From Mitsuokella sp047974105 (GTDB taxonomy: Bacteria > Bacillota > Negativicutes > Selenomonadales > Selenomonadaceae), in assembly GCF_047974105.1 (NCBI RefSeq), contig NZ_JBHYRS010000011.1:1-64000 (forward strand): DNA of 64,000 nt, given 5' to 3'. The notes under the pieces were generated by a model that worked only from the letters and a program-made list of their open reading frames with translations, did no database searches and was not told the DNA's origin. Positions within the stretch are counted from its first letter, which is position 1. The number at the start of each line of letters is the position of its first letter. Shown one piece after another: positions 1 to 8,348 of this stretch. The translations under genes were made by a program, and so were the position numbers.

Positions 1-76
1 GGATGGATTCGAACCATCGTAATCCGAAGATGACAGATTTACAGTCTGTTCCCTTTAACCACTCGGGCACCTACCC
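1..76 (-). tRNA. tRNA-Tyr (GTA), 3' end cut by the window edge
   Basis: Read on the minus strand this folds as a tRNA. The 5' acceptor strand GGGTAGG is at 76-70, the D arm is CCC...GGG, and the anticodon arm is ACAGA-CTGTAAA-TCTGT with anticodon GTA. The variable arm is long, as in bacterial tRNA-Tyr, and the T arm is GATGG-TTCGAAT-CCATC. Only the first base of the 3' acceptor strand is inside the window, so the rest and any CCA lie beyond position 1. It has its own near-consensus promoter just upstream and follows ftsZ on the same strand. Confidence 0.93.
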
Positions 77-108
77 ATGTCTTAACAAGTGCGTTAAGAA
101 CAGTATTT

Positions 109-137
109 ATTATATAGGCTATTTACGCACTTGTCAA
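109..137 (-). promoter_or_regulatory. Promoter of tRNA-Tyr
   Basis: On the minus strand TTGACA (137-132), a 17-base spacer and TATAAT (114-109) form a perfect sigma-70/sigma-A consensus, placing the start near 102. The sequence ACAAGTGCGT overlapping the -35 region is repeated inverted in the leader, so the initial transcript or the ftsZ 3' end can fold. Confidence 0.85.
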
Positions 138-152
138 TACTTTATTTGATTT

Positions 153-1289
153 TTATTTTCTGCGCATCCAGACAGGGATATCGATAAAGCTGTCCGTGCC
201 GACAGTGGTGCCAATCGAAGCAGAATTATCCTGCTGGGCAGCCGGCTGTGCCGCATTCTGCTGCGTCTGAGCGGCCTGTGGCTGCGCCGGAGCCTGTGCC
301 TTGGCATCTGGTACCCCTACAGTCTCTTCCGGTGCGTCAAAGCCCGTAGCGATGACCGTTACGCGTACTGTATCCCCCATGGAATCATCAATGGATGCAC
401 CCCAGATGATATTCGCCTGCGAATCTGCTGCTTTCTCGATGGCCTCAGAAGCTTCCGTGACTTCAAACATGCTGAGATTCTCCTCAGCACCCGTAACATT
501 GAGCAAAACACCGCGTGCACCGTCAATGCTCGTTTCAAGAAGCGGCGAAGCAATGGCTGCCTTGGCAGCTTCGACGGCTGCATTTTCACCGGAAGCTTCA
601 CCAATGCCCATGAGAGCTGAACCAGCGTTGCTCATGATACTCTTGACATCAGCAAAGTCGAGGTTGATGAGGCCTGGCAGGGCAATGAGGTCCGAAATAC
701 CCTTGACACCCTGACGCAGGACATCATCGGCGATGCTGAAGGCCTGCGTAATCGGCGTCTTCTTGTCAACCACCTGCATGAGACGGTCATTCGGAATCGT
801 GATAATGGTATCCACGTGTTTTTTGAGATTTTCAATTCCCAGTTCTGCATTGCGGCGGCGCTTCATGCCCTCAAAAGAGAACGGACGCGTCACGACGCCT
901 ACCGTCAGCGCGCCAATCTCACGTGCACATTCCGCTACAACAGGAGCAGCACCAGTGCCAGTGCCGCCGCCCATGCCAGCCGTGACAAAGACCATGTCAG
1001 CCCCGCGCAGCGTGTCGAGGATGTCATCGCGGCTCTCTTCTGCAGCCTTCTGGCCGATTTCCGGCTGTGCACCGGCACCGAGGCCGCGCGTCAGCTTCTC
1101 GCCGATCTGCATGCGCTTCGGAGCCAGGGATTTCAAAAGCGCCTGTGCATCCGTATTGACAGCAATGAACTCCACGCCCTGCAGTCCAAGATTGATCATG
1201 CGGTTAACAGCATTGCTGCCGCCGCCGCCTACACCGATTACTTTTATTTTGGCCAATTGATCGAGCCCATTATCATCAAGTTCAAACAC
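153..1289 (-). CDS. ftsZ: Cell division GTPase FtsZ
   Basis: FtsZ is the tubulin-like GTPase that polymerises into the Z ring at mid-cell. The product (378 aa) shows the N-terminal GGGGSNAVNRM nucleotide-binding loop, the tubulin signature GMGGGTGTGAAP at residues 105-116, and after a Gln/Ala-rich linker the C-terminal peptide IDIPVWMRRK that docks partner proteins. I placed the start at GTG 1289, giving MFELDDNGLD. It fits the family N-terminus and follows a GGGGGTTAAGG ribosome site, whereas ATG 1304 and TTG 1340 lack one. It is the last gene of the dcw cluster, separated from ftsQ by 195 bases that contain two candidate promoters. ftsA is not next to it. Confidence 0.97.
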   Translation of the reverse strand: MFELDDNGLDQLAKIKVIGVGGGGSNAVNRMINLGLQGVEFIAVNTDAQALLKSLAPKRMQIGEKLTRGLGAGAQPEIGQKAAEESRDDILDTLRGADMVFVTAGMGGGTGTGAAPVVAECAREIGALTVGVVTRPFSFEGMKRRRNAELGIENLKKHVDTIITIPNDRLMQVVDKKTPITQAFSIADDVLRQGVKGISDLIALPGLINLDFADVKSIMSNAGSALMGIGEASGENAAVEAAKAAIASPLLETSIDGARGVLLNVTGAEENLSMFEVTEASEAIEKAADSQANIIWGASIDDSMGDTVRVTVIATGFDAPEETVGVPDAKAQAPAQPQAAQTQQNAAQPAAQQDNSASIGTTVGTDSFIDIPVWMRRK

Positions 1290-1400
1290 TGCCTTAACCC
1301 CCATCACGAGAATATATAGTTCGACATCCGAAAAGTCCAATGTCCATTTCTTATACTAAAGATATCTTTGCACAAGATACCTCTATCAGTTTACCATCAT

Positions 1401-1473
1401 TTTATACCGAATACCATAGGTAAAGTGAAAATTTCTTTATCTTGATTTTACAACACTTCGTGCTGCCTGACAA
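1401..1473 (-). promoter_or_regulatory. Two candidate promoters for ftsZ
   Basis: On the minus strand the distal one is TTGTCA (1473-1468), 17 bases, TAAAAT (1450-1445). The proximal one is TTCACT (1429-1424), 17 bases, TATAAA (1406-1401). Both lie between ftsQ and ftsZ, so ftsZ can be transcribed independently of the upstream mur genes. They are pattern matches only. Confidence 0.6.
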
Positions 1474-1484
1474 TCTTACGCCTC

Positions 1485-2261
1485 TCATGATTTCGCCGCC
1501 TCTTTATCGTCAGCATTCGGATCAAATCCCTTTAATTTGATGAATGGCGCTTCATAGCTGAAATCAACATAATCAATGGCATGCTTGCTCGTCTTCAAAG
1601 ATTTGACAAAATCAGCCGTGAGCTGTGCTTTTTCATCCAGACGATCAAGTTTTCCCAGACGGATTTGCACAGAGCTGTTCGCATAGGCAGTGACCGCATC
1701 CGGATTGGCTATATTGACTTCAGAAATCTGATTCAAGGCCTCCAGGTCAATCTGACTCAGGAAATAAAGAACTTTTTTAATGTTTTCGTCATCCACATCA
1801 TCACCAAGATAAAGTCCTGAGACCTGTGTGCCTGTAATCAGGGGAATGGGAACGCTGTGCAGTGCACGGTAAGCGGCAAGTACCTTTCCTGTATGATCAA
1901 GGTCAAGATAGCCATAATCACAGGCCACAGTGGCTACAGGCTTCCGTTCCGTCACCTCAATTTCCAGTCTGTCCGGCAGCTGCCGTCTTACGACAGCGGA
2001 TTCAATACGCAGATCATGCATGAGGTTCTGGGCCACAGCATCTGTCTGCAGCTGAAACAATGGCTCTCCTGTATGAATTCGACCGATTTCACAAATCTGG
2101 TCCTGTGTCAGATATGTCGTGCCGCTGACATCGACATGCTTGAGTGTAAAAATTGGCGTATAGACGACTACGGCCATGATGAGTCCGCAGGCAGCCAGGA
2201 ACAGGAACCCCTTGAAAAGCCGCCTGCCGCTGCGATGTTTTTTTTGCTCTTGTTCCTTCAA
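1485..2261 (-). CDS. ftsQ: Cell division protein FtsQ/DivIB
   Basis: This is a bitopic divisome protein that links FtsL and the septal peptidoglycan synthase. The 258-residue product has a basic cytoplasmic N-terminus, one membrane segment (GFLFLAACGLIMAVVVY) and an extracytoplasmic POTRA domain beginning IFTLKHVDVSG, followed by the FtsQ-like region with PDRLEIEVTERKPVA. I chose TTG 2261 because AGGGGG lies 7 bases upstream. The in-frame ATG at 2312 would translate through the hairpin between ddl and ftsQ and has no ribosome site. FtsQ and DivIB belong to the same family, and the name is by position in the cluster. Confidence 0.9.
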   Translation of the reverse strand: MKEQEQKKHRSGRRLFKGFLFLAACGLIMAVVVYTPIFTLKHVDVSGTTYLTQDQICEIGRIHTGEPLFQLQTDAVAQNLMHDLRIESAVVRRQLPDRLEIEVTERKPVATVACDYGYLDLDHTGKVLAAYRALHSVPIPLITGTQVSGLYLGDDVDDENIKKVLYFLSQIDLEALNQISEVNIANPDAVTAYANSSVQIRLGKLDRLDEKAQLTADFVKSLKTSKHAIDYVDFSYEAPFIKLKGFDPNADDKEAAKS

Positions 2262-2280
2262 AGTGCATCCCCCTGTATGG

Positions 2281-2310
2281 AAAAGCGCCGGACACAGAAA
2301 AGTCCGGCGC
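2281..2310 (-). terminator. Hairpin with T-tail between ddl and ftsQ
   Basis: A 9-bp perfect stem (gcgccggac 2285-2293 with gtccggcgc 2302-2310) with an 8-base loop is followed on the minus strand by TTTT. It may terminate or attenuate transcription coming from the mur genes before ftsQ. Confidence 0.65.
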
Positions 2311-2341
2311 AAAAAATGAAAATGCTTCTCTCAGCTTGTTC

Positions 2342-3280
2342 TTACTTCTTGAAACCTGCCATCTCGAGAATGCGTTCGCATAGCTCGGGGAATTCTACCC
2401 CCATAGCACGTCCGGCATCCGGTACCAGCGAGAGCTCTGTCATGCCCGGTACAGAATTGACTTCTATGACGTACGGCGTGCCATTCTCGCTGAGCATCAT
2501 GTCAACGCGTGCGACACCGCGGCAGCCGCAGGCCGTAAATGTCTTGATGGCAAGGTCCTGAATTTCCTTCGTCTTTTCATCCGAAACACGGGCCGGAATG
2601 ATATGAGTGGAAGCACCTTTTGTGTATTTGCTCTCATAGTCGTAACGGCCGGAAGTCGTCGTGATTTCGATAATAGGAAAAGCTTCCTTCTTTTCTTCAT
2701 TGCCCCATACTGCAACAGTCAGTTCTTTGCCGCGGATAAATTCTTCCACGAGGACCTCATCATTGTACGAGAAAGCCTCTTTCAAGGCATCCTGAAGGGC
2801 ATCCTTCGTTTCCACGATGTAAACACCAATGCTCGAGCCCTGTGAAGCAGCTTTGACGACGACTGGCAGCGAAAATCCTTTTTCGATTTCAGCGGCGAGG
2901 TCACGTTTCATTTCAAAACGATGATATGTATGGGAACGCGGCGTCGAGATGCCTTCTGCGACAAAGACGCGCTTTGAAGCGGCTTTATCCATCGTGACAG
3001 CTGCAGCAAGAACGCCAGAACCCGTATAAGGGATGCCGAGCATATCGAGAGTACCCTGCAGGACACCATCCTCACCAAACTTGCCATGAAGGGCATTGAA
3101 GACGATGGCACAGCCGCTCTTCTTAATATCTTCGGCAAAGGTCGGTGGATTGAGCTCCATGCCTTCCGCATTATAGCCTTTCGACTGCAGCGCCTTCAAA
3201 ATGGCATTGCCCGTCTGACGGGAGATTGCGGCTTCTGTGGAAGGGCCACCCATGACTACGACGATCTTATCCTGATTCAT
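2342..3280 (-). CDS. ddl: D-alanine--D-alanine ligase
   Basis: Ddl joins two D-alanines with ATP in the cytoplasm. The dipeptide is added by MurF to the UDP-MurNAc tripeptide. The 312-residue product has the ATP-grasp layout: an N-terminal domain starting KIVVVMGGPSTEAAISR, the central domain (PVVVKAASQGSSIGV), and the C-terminal ARVDMMLSENG...YVIEVNSVPGMTELSLVP with metal- and substrate-binding residues. ATG 3280 has AAAGGAG upstream. It lies between murC and ftsQ in the position that murB often occupies. Confidence 0.96.
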   Translation of the reverse strand: MNQDKIVVVMGGPSTEAAISRQTGNAILKALQSKGYNAEGMELNPPTFAEDIKKSGCAIVFNALHGKFGEDGVLQGTLDMLGIPYTGSGVLAAAVTMDKAASKRVFVAEGISTPRSHTYHRFEMKRDLAAEIEKGFSLPVVVKAASQGSSIGVYIVETKDALQDALKEAFSYNDEVLVEEFIRGKELTVAVWGNEEKKEAFPIIEITTTSGRYDYESKYTKGASTHIIPARVSDEKTKEIQDLAIKTFTACGCRGVARVDMMLSENGTPYVIEVNSVPGMTELSLVPDAGRAMGVEFPELCERILEMAGFKK

Positions 3281-3328
3281 TCTGAAAATTCTCCTTTATG
3301 ATAGCGAATGAGACTCTGCGATTCTATT

Positions 3329-4726
3329 TTACTGATTCTGCAGCAGGCTGACAAGTTCTTCACCCGTCTTGTAGATATCTCCTGCCCCCATCGTGATGAC
3401 GAGGTCCCCTGGCTGTACAAAATCCTTGAGGTACGCTGCCAGTTTTTCACGCTTTGGCTCATAAACGACGTGCTGGCCGGACTGGCGCGTGACTTCATCG
3501 ACAATCGTCTGGCCGCTGATGCCTGGGATTGGAGCCTCGCCAGCAGCATAAACGTCCGTGAGTACGAGGACATCGGCCGAGACAAATGCCTTGCCAAATT
3601 CCTCATGCAGAAGCTGCGTGCGCGAATAGCGGTGCGGCTGGAACACACAGATCAGACGCTTTGGCTTCGTCTCCTTGGCAGCCTTGAGCGTTGCCGCAAT
3701 TTCTGTCGGATGATGCGCGTAATCATCAACAATCCAGACACCGTTTTCGCGCCCTTTTGTCTGGAAGCGGCGCTTTGCACCGTGGAAGGCTGCAAGGCCC
3801 GCAGCCATCTTCTCGAAGCTTACGCCGAGAGAAAGTCCTGTAACAATGCAGGCCATGGCATCGAGCACATTGTGGCGCCCCGGAATGTTGAGGTCGACAT
3901 GACCGAGTTCAGCGTCTCCATGGAAGACATCAAAGGAAATGCCCGTACCGCTGTGCGTGACATTTTTCGCGCGGTAATCCGCCTCATGGTCGATGGCGTA
4001 GGTGATGTATTTGCGGTCAAGATTTTTAGCCATATTGCGCAGGTTCTCATTATCGAAGCAGATGACAGCATACCCTGTCTCCTTATCGACATTCTGGATA
4101 AACTGCGTGAAGGCCTTGATGATGTTTTCCATCGTACCGTAATGATCCATATGGTCGTCTTCGACATTGGTCACGACGGCAATATGCGGGTGCAGTTTGA
4201 GGAAAGAACCGTCGCTTTCATCGGCTTCCGAAACAAGGTAATCGCTCTTGCCGAGCACGGCATTCGTGCCGAGGTCCGGCACTTCACCGCCGACAACGAC
4301 GGACGGGGAAACACCGGCATGCGTCAAAGCTACGCCGAGCATCGAAGTCGTCGTCGTCTTGCCATGTGCACCTGCTACCGCGATGCCCTTGTATTCATTG
4401 ACAAGGGCTGCATTGATATCCGAACGGTGCAGTTTCGTGATGCCGAGATCTTTAGCTGCCAGGACTTCCGGATTGTCAAACGGAATGGCCGTAGAAACGA
4501 CGATGGCGTCAACGCCGCGCACATTTTCCGCTTTTTGTCCGCCGAGCGTGATTTTTGCGCCCATCTGACGCAGTTTCTCAATGATACCGGAATCCCCGCG
4601 GTCCGAGCCGGATACCTCATAGCCGAGCTCGACCATCATCTTGGCCAGCGGGCTCATGCCAGCGCCGCCAATGCCTACGAAATGAATTTTCTTGATGCCT
4701 TTCAGCTCTTTGAGCTCTTTATGCAC
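3329..4726 (-). CDS. murC: UDP-N-acetylmuramate--L-alanine ligase MurC
   Basis: MurC adds L-alanine to UDP-MurNAc, the first amino acid of the stem peptide. The product (465 aa) has the N-terminal Rossmann motif HFVGIGGAGMS, the ATP loop AGAHGKTTTTSM near residues 118-129, and the central and C-terminal Mur-ligase domains (DDYAHHPTEI, VFQPHRYSRT). I used GTG 4726 (MHKELKELKG) because AAAGG lies 8 bases upstream. An in-frame GTG at 4735 is too close to any ribosome site. It lies between murG and ddl on the same strand. Confidence 0.96.
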   Translation of the reverse strand: MHKELKELKGIKKIHFVGIGGAGMSPLAKMMVELGYEVSGSDRGDSGIIEKLRQMGAKITLGGQKAENVRGVDAIVVSTAIPFDNPEVLAAKDLGITKLHRSDINAALVNEYKGIAVAGAHGKTTTTSMLGVALTHAGVSPSVVVGGEVPDLGTNAVLGKSDYLVSEADESDGSFLKLHPHIAVVTNVEDDHMDHYGTMENIIKAFTQFIQNVDKETGYAVICFDNENLRNMAKNLDRKYITYAIDHEADYRAKNVTHSGTGISFDVFHGDAELGHVDLNIPGRHNVLDAMACIVTGLSLGVSFEKMAAGLAAFHGAKRRFQTKGRENGVWIVDDYAHHPTEIAATLKAAKETKPKRLICVFQPHRYSRTQLLHEEFGKAFVSADVLVLTDVYAAGEAPIPGISGQTIVDEVTRQSGQHVVYEPKREKLAAYLKDFVQPGDLVITMGAGDIYKTGEELVSLLQNQ

Positions 4727-4778
4727 TCCAATCACCTTTCCTATTTTTCCATTTTCATTTTATATTTGTGCCACTCTG

Positions 4779-5888
4779 TTACCCTTTGGCAATCTCGAGA
4801 ACAATATCTGCAATGTCGCTGGCAGCCTGCGGCCTTCCCATTTTCCTGCTGGCCTTGGCCATGGCCTGCAGTTTATCCGGTTCGCTCAAAAGCTCTGCCA
4901 AAACCGCATTCAAAGATTCTGCTGTCAAATCCCGGTCGAGAATCATGCGGGCTGCACCGGCGTCCTGCAGGGCTTTTGCATTGTGTTCCTGATGATTCTC
5001 CGCCGCATATGGATAGGGAATCAGGATAGAAGGAATCCCTCGTGCCGTGAGCTCTGCCAGCCCCGTCGCGCCGGCGCGGAAAATCGCCAAATCGGCCATT
5101 GCCATGGCCTGAGGCATATTATAAAGGTACGGTTTTACCAGGATATGCGGACATTTCGAAAGTTCCACGCCCTCTTTTGCTAAGGCTTCCAGGACATTTT
5201 GGTAGCCGCGCTTGCCTGTCACGTGCAAAAACTGGACCTCCGGATAGTCCGCTGCGTGCTTCAATACACCGATCATGGCCTGATTGATGGCACGCGCACC
5301 GCGGCTGCCGCCCGAAACCAGCACGGTCTTTTTCTTCGGGTCAAAGCCAAAAGCCGCCGCGCCGTCCTCACGCTGCGCCGAAAGCACCTCGCTGCGAATC
5401 GGATTGCCCGTGAAGACAACCTTGTCCGCTGGAAAATGCTTCATGGCTTCTTCCGTGCCTGCTGCAATCTTCGTGACAAATTTGGAAAGAATCTTATTCG
5501 TGATGCCCGGCACAACATTCTGCTCCTGAATGAGCGTCGGGATGTGCATGAGGCTGGCAGCCAAAAGAATTGGACCGCAGACGTAGCCGCCCGTACCAAT
5601 GACAACGTCCGGCTGGAATTTATGGACAATGCGCGTCGCCTTCGCTACGCCAACCATCGCGCGTCCCGCACGCAGGATATTATCCGGTGTCAGGTGACGC
5701 TCAAATCCCTGAATGTCCACTGTTGTAAAAGGCAGACCTTCCTTCGGGATAATATCGGCTTCCAAGCCGCGTTTCGTACCGACATAAAGGAACTTTGCGT
5801 CTGGTACTTTCTGCTGAATGGTCCTTATGATGGTGATGGCCGGATAGATATGCCCGCCCGTGCCACCGCCGGAAACGATGATATTCAA
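4779..5888 (-). CDS. murG: UDP-GlcNAc--lipid I GlcNAc transferase MurG
   Basis: MurG is a GT-B glycosyltransferase on the inner face of the membrane that converts lipid I to lipid II. The product (369 aa) starts with NIIVSGGGTGGHIYPA, the acceptor-side glycine loop. It contains SGGSRGARAIN at the domain junction and the donor-binding FRAGATGLAELTARGIPSILIPYPYAAENHQ. Start TTG 5888 has AGGAGG 9 bases upstream. A GTG overlapping the murD stop (5915) is an alternative. No ftsW lies between murD and murG. Confidence 0.95.
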   Translation of the reverse strand: MNIIVSGGGTGGHIYPAITIIRTIQQKVPDAKFLYVGTKRGLEADIIPKEGLPFTTVDIQGFERHLTPDNILRAGRAMVGVAKATRIVHKFQPDVVIGTGGYVCGPILLAASLMHIPTLIQEQNVVPGITNKILSKFVTKIAAGTEEAMKHFPADKVVFTGNPIRSEVLSAQREDGAAAFGFDPKKKTVLVSGGSRGARAINQAMIGVLKHAADYPEVQFLHVTGKRGYQNVLEALAKEGVELSKCPHILVKPYLYNMPQAMAMADLAIFRAGATGLAELTARGIPSILIPYPYAAENHQEHNAKALQDAGAARMILDRDLTAESLNAVLAELLSEPDKLQAMAKASRKMGRPQAASDIADIVLEIAKG

Positions 5889-5911
5889 GACTTGACTCCT
5901 CCTATCCTTCG

Positions 5912-7312
5912 TCACTTCTGTTTTTCAAATTCACGCACGAGACGCTTGAAATCGCGGCCGCGCTCTGCCATATTGTGGTACATATCAAAACTTGCGCAGG
6001 CCGGAGAAAGCAGCACGACGTCCGGCGCCTGCGCCAAAGCATGTGCCATTTCAACGGCACGCGGCATAGAATACCCTGCAGCGTAAATGTGCTCCTCAGG
6101 GAAACCGTTCTGGACCGCCGCTTCATAAAAGCGCTCTGCTGCCCGGCCGATGAGAATAAGCTCCGACACGCGCTCTTTGACCAGCTTCATGAAATCCGTC
6201 AAATCCGTCATCTTATCATCGCCGCCCGCCAGCAGGATGATGTGACCATCGAATGTCTCAAGGGCCTTGATGGCAGAATCCGTATTTGTCGCCTTGGAAT
6301 CGTTGTAATACGGCACGCCGTTGATGGTCGTCACATACTCAATGCGGTGTTCAACACCGCGGAATTCTTTGAGCACCGGTACCATTTTTTCCGGTTCACA
6401 GCCAGCGAAAAACGCCGAAGCAATGGCTGCCAGAGCATTTTCAACATTGTGCGGCCCCTTAATGCCGAGTTCATTCGTGCGGCAGACCTCATATTCCTGT
6501 CCGGCCCAGCGAATCACGATCATGCCGTCTTTGACGCTGCCGCGGACAAAGACACCTTCTGGGAGTTCTTCGCGGCGGCTGAAATAGCAGACTGTAGAAT
6601 GCGCACGCTCTTTCATGGAACGCGTGCGTTCATCGTCGTAATTGAGCACGAGATAATCTTCTTTCGTCTGCTCGCGAAAAAGGCGCTCCTTCATGGCCTG
6701 ATAGACATCCATCGAGCCGTGGCGCACGATATGGTCCGGCGTCACATTGAGTACAGCCGCAACGTGCGGATGAAAATGTTCCGTCGCTTCCATCTGATAA
6801 CTTGAGATTTCCGCTGCGATGCAGCCGCCTTTGCCAATGCGCAGGGCTTCCTCAGAAAGAGGTACGCCGATATTGCCGCCCACGCCGACTTTTTCGTAAT
6901 GCGTCTTGAGCAGCAGTCCGAGAAGCGTCGTCGTCGTCGTTTTGCCATTTGTGCCAGTCACTGCGCAAAATGGCGATTCTGCAATATCGTAAGCCAGCTC
7001 CACCTCGCTCATGACACGAATTCCCTTTTTATAAGCGGCCTGAATGAGCGGAATGCGCACAGGCACGGCCGGTGAAACAATCACCGTGTCAATGCCATCC
7101 AGCATGCTTTCCTGCTGCGGACCGAAGACGAGCGTTACGCCTGCCGCGCGCAGTTTGGAAAAATCATCGCCGAGTTTCTCAAGTTCTTCTTCCGTCTTGG
7201 CATCACTCAAGGTGACATCAGCGCCAAAACGTCTTGCCAGTCTCGCAGCTGCAAAACCGCTGATTCCCGCACCTATGACCAAAACGTGTTTCTGTTTCCA
7301 ATCCAACTCCAT
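5912..7312 (-). CDS. murD: UDP-N-acetylmuramoylalanine--D-glutamate ligase MurD
   Basis: MurD adds D-glutamate to UDP-MurNAc-L-Ala. The product (466 aa) has the N-terminal VLVIGAGISGFAAARL nucleotide fold, the ATP loop VTGTNGKTTTTTLL, the central NVTPDHIVRHGSM segment, and the C-terminal YYNDSKATNTDSAIKAL and ILLAGGDDK motifs typical of MurD. Start ATG 7312 (MELDWKQKH) follows CGGGGG by 8 bases. It lies between mraY and murG on the same strand. Confidence 0.96.
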   Translation of the reverse strand: MELDWKQKHVLVIGAGISGFAAARLARRFGADVTLSDAKTEEELEKLGDDFSKLRAAGVTLVFGPQQESMLDGIDTVIVSPAVPVRIPLIQAAYKKGIRVMSEVELAYDIAESPFCAVTGTNGKTTTTTLLGLLLKTHYEKVGVGGNIGVPLSEEALRIGKGGCIAAEISSYQMEATEHFHPHVAAVLNVTPDHIVRHGSMDVYQAMKERLFREQTKEDYLVLNYDDERTRSMKERAHSTVCYFSRREELPEGVFVRGSVKDGMIVIRWAGQEYEVCRTNELGIKGPHNVENALAAIASAFFAGCEPEKMVPVLKEFRGVEHRIEYVTTINGVPYYNDSKATNTDSAIKALETFDGHIILLAGGDDKMTDLTDFMKLVKERVSELILIGRAAERFYEAAVQNGFPEEHIYAAGYSMPRAVEMAHALAQAPDVVLLSPACASFDMYHNMAERGRDFKRLVREFEKQK

Positions 7313-7342
7313 GACGAATCCCCCCGGATATAACAAATGACA

Positions 7343-8296
7343 TTATGGCATCATCAAAAGGCCGATAATGGCAGCCAACAGCCCCACCATCCAGAAGACA
7401 AAGACAACCTTGGTCTCCTTCCAGCCGCCGAGCTCAAAATGGTGATGAATCGGGCTCATGCGGAAGACGCGTTTGCCCGTCGTCTTGAACGAAATAACCT
7501 GAATAATGACAGACAAGGCCTCACAGACAAAGACAAAACCGATGACGGCCAAAAGAATCTCCGTATGCGTCAGAATGCCGACCGCAGCAATGGCGCCGCC
7601 GAGTGCCAGGGAACCCGTATCCCCCATGAACACTTTAGCCGGGTGGGCATTGAAGCGCAGAAAAGCCACACAGGCCATCATCATGGCCACGCAGAAAAGC
7701 GCGAGGTCAAAATGACCGGTCATATAGCAGACAAGGGCATACGCGCCTGAGGCAATGGCGACCGTGCCCGAAGCAAGACCGTCCAGTCCATCTGTCAGGT
7801 TGACCGCATTGCTCGTGCCGACGAGCACAAAAAGCACCAGGAAATAATAGCCAATGCCAATATCGATATTGACATCCGCAATCGGGATCCAGATGCTCGT
7901 ATCGATGCCGAGCACGCGGGTTCCGACAATCATCGTGACAATCGCGATGATGATCTGACCGAGCATCTTCTGTTTGGCCTTAAGGCCGAGATTGCGCTTT
8001 TTGACAACCTTGATGTAATCGTCCAGGAAGCCAAGGACAAAATGACCGAGCGTAATGAACAGAGCCAGCAGGATGGCCGGTGTCAGCGGAGCAGCTGCCA
8101 CAGTTGCAAGTACAATGGCCAGAATGATCATGATACCGCCCATCGTCGGCGTACCGCTCTTGGCCTGATGGCTTTTCGGCCCTTCTTCACGGATGCTCTG
8201 TCCAAATTTGAGCTTGTGCAGCTCCGGAATGAGTATTGGCCCTATGCTGAGCACAAGACCAGCGGCGATGATGGCCGCAAGCAATATTTTATCCAA
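7343..8296 (-). CDS. mraY: Phospho-N-acetylmuramoyl-pentapeptide transferase MraY
   Basis: MraY is the polytopic membrane enzyme that transfers phospho-MurNAc-pentapeptide to undecaprenyl phosphate to make lipid I. The 317-residue product is almost entirely hydrophobic helices. It shows the conserved HQAKSGTPTMGG loop, the LGFLDDYIKV Asp pair, NLTDGLDGLASG, FNAHPAKVFMGDTGSLALGG and the C-terminal SPIHHHFELGGW signature. The initiation codon is TTG, with GGAG about 11 bases upstream. Confidence 0.97.
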   Translation of the reverse strand: MDKILLAAIIAAGLVLSIGPILIPELHKLKFGQSIREEGPKSHQAKSGTPTMGGIMIILAIVLATVAAAPLTPAILLALFITLGHFVLGFLDDYIKVVKKRNLGLKAKQKMLGQIIIAIVTMIVGTRVLGIDTSIWIPIADVNIDIGIGYYFLVLFVLVGTSNAVNLTDGLDGLASGTVAIASGAYALVCYMTGHFDLALFCVAMMMACVAFLRFNAHPAKVFMGDTGSLALGGAIAAVGILTHTEILLAVIGFVFVCEALSVIIQVISFKTTGKRVFRMSPIHHHFELGGWKETKVVFVFWMVGLLAAIIGLLMMP

Positions 8297-8348
8297 CTTT
8301 TAACGTCTCCACTCTCTCTTGATTCAATCGTTTAAAAACGACTGATGC

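Noticed and set aside
3308..5029. A 573-codon plus-strand open frame opposite murC and murG
   Set aside because: It is antisense to two unmistakable mur genes, has no ribosome site and no recognisable protein motif; GC-rich codons on the other strand explain it.
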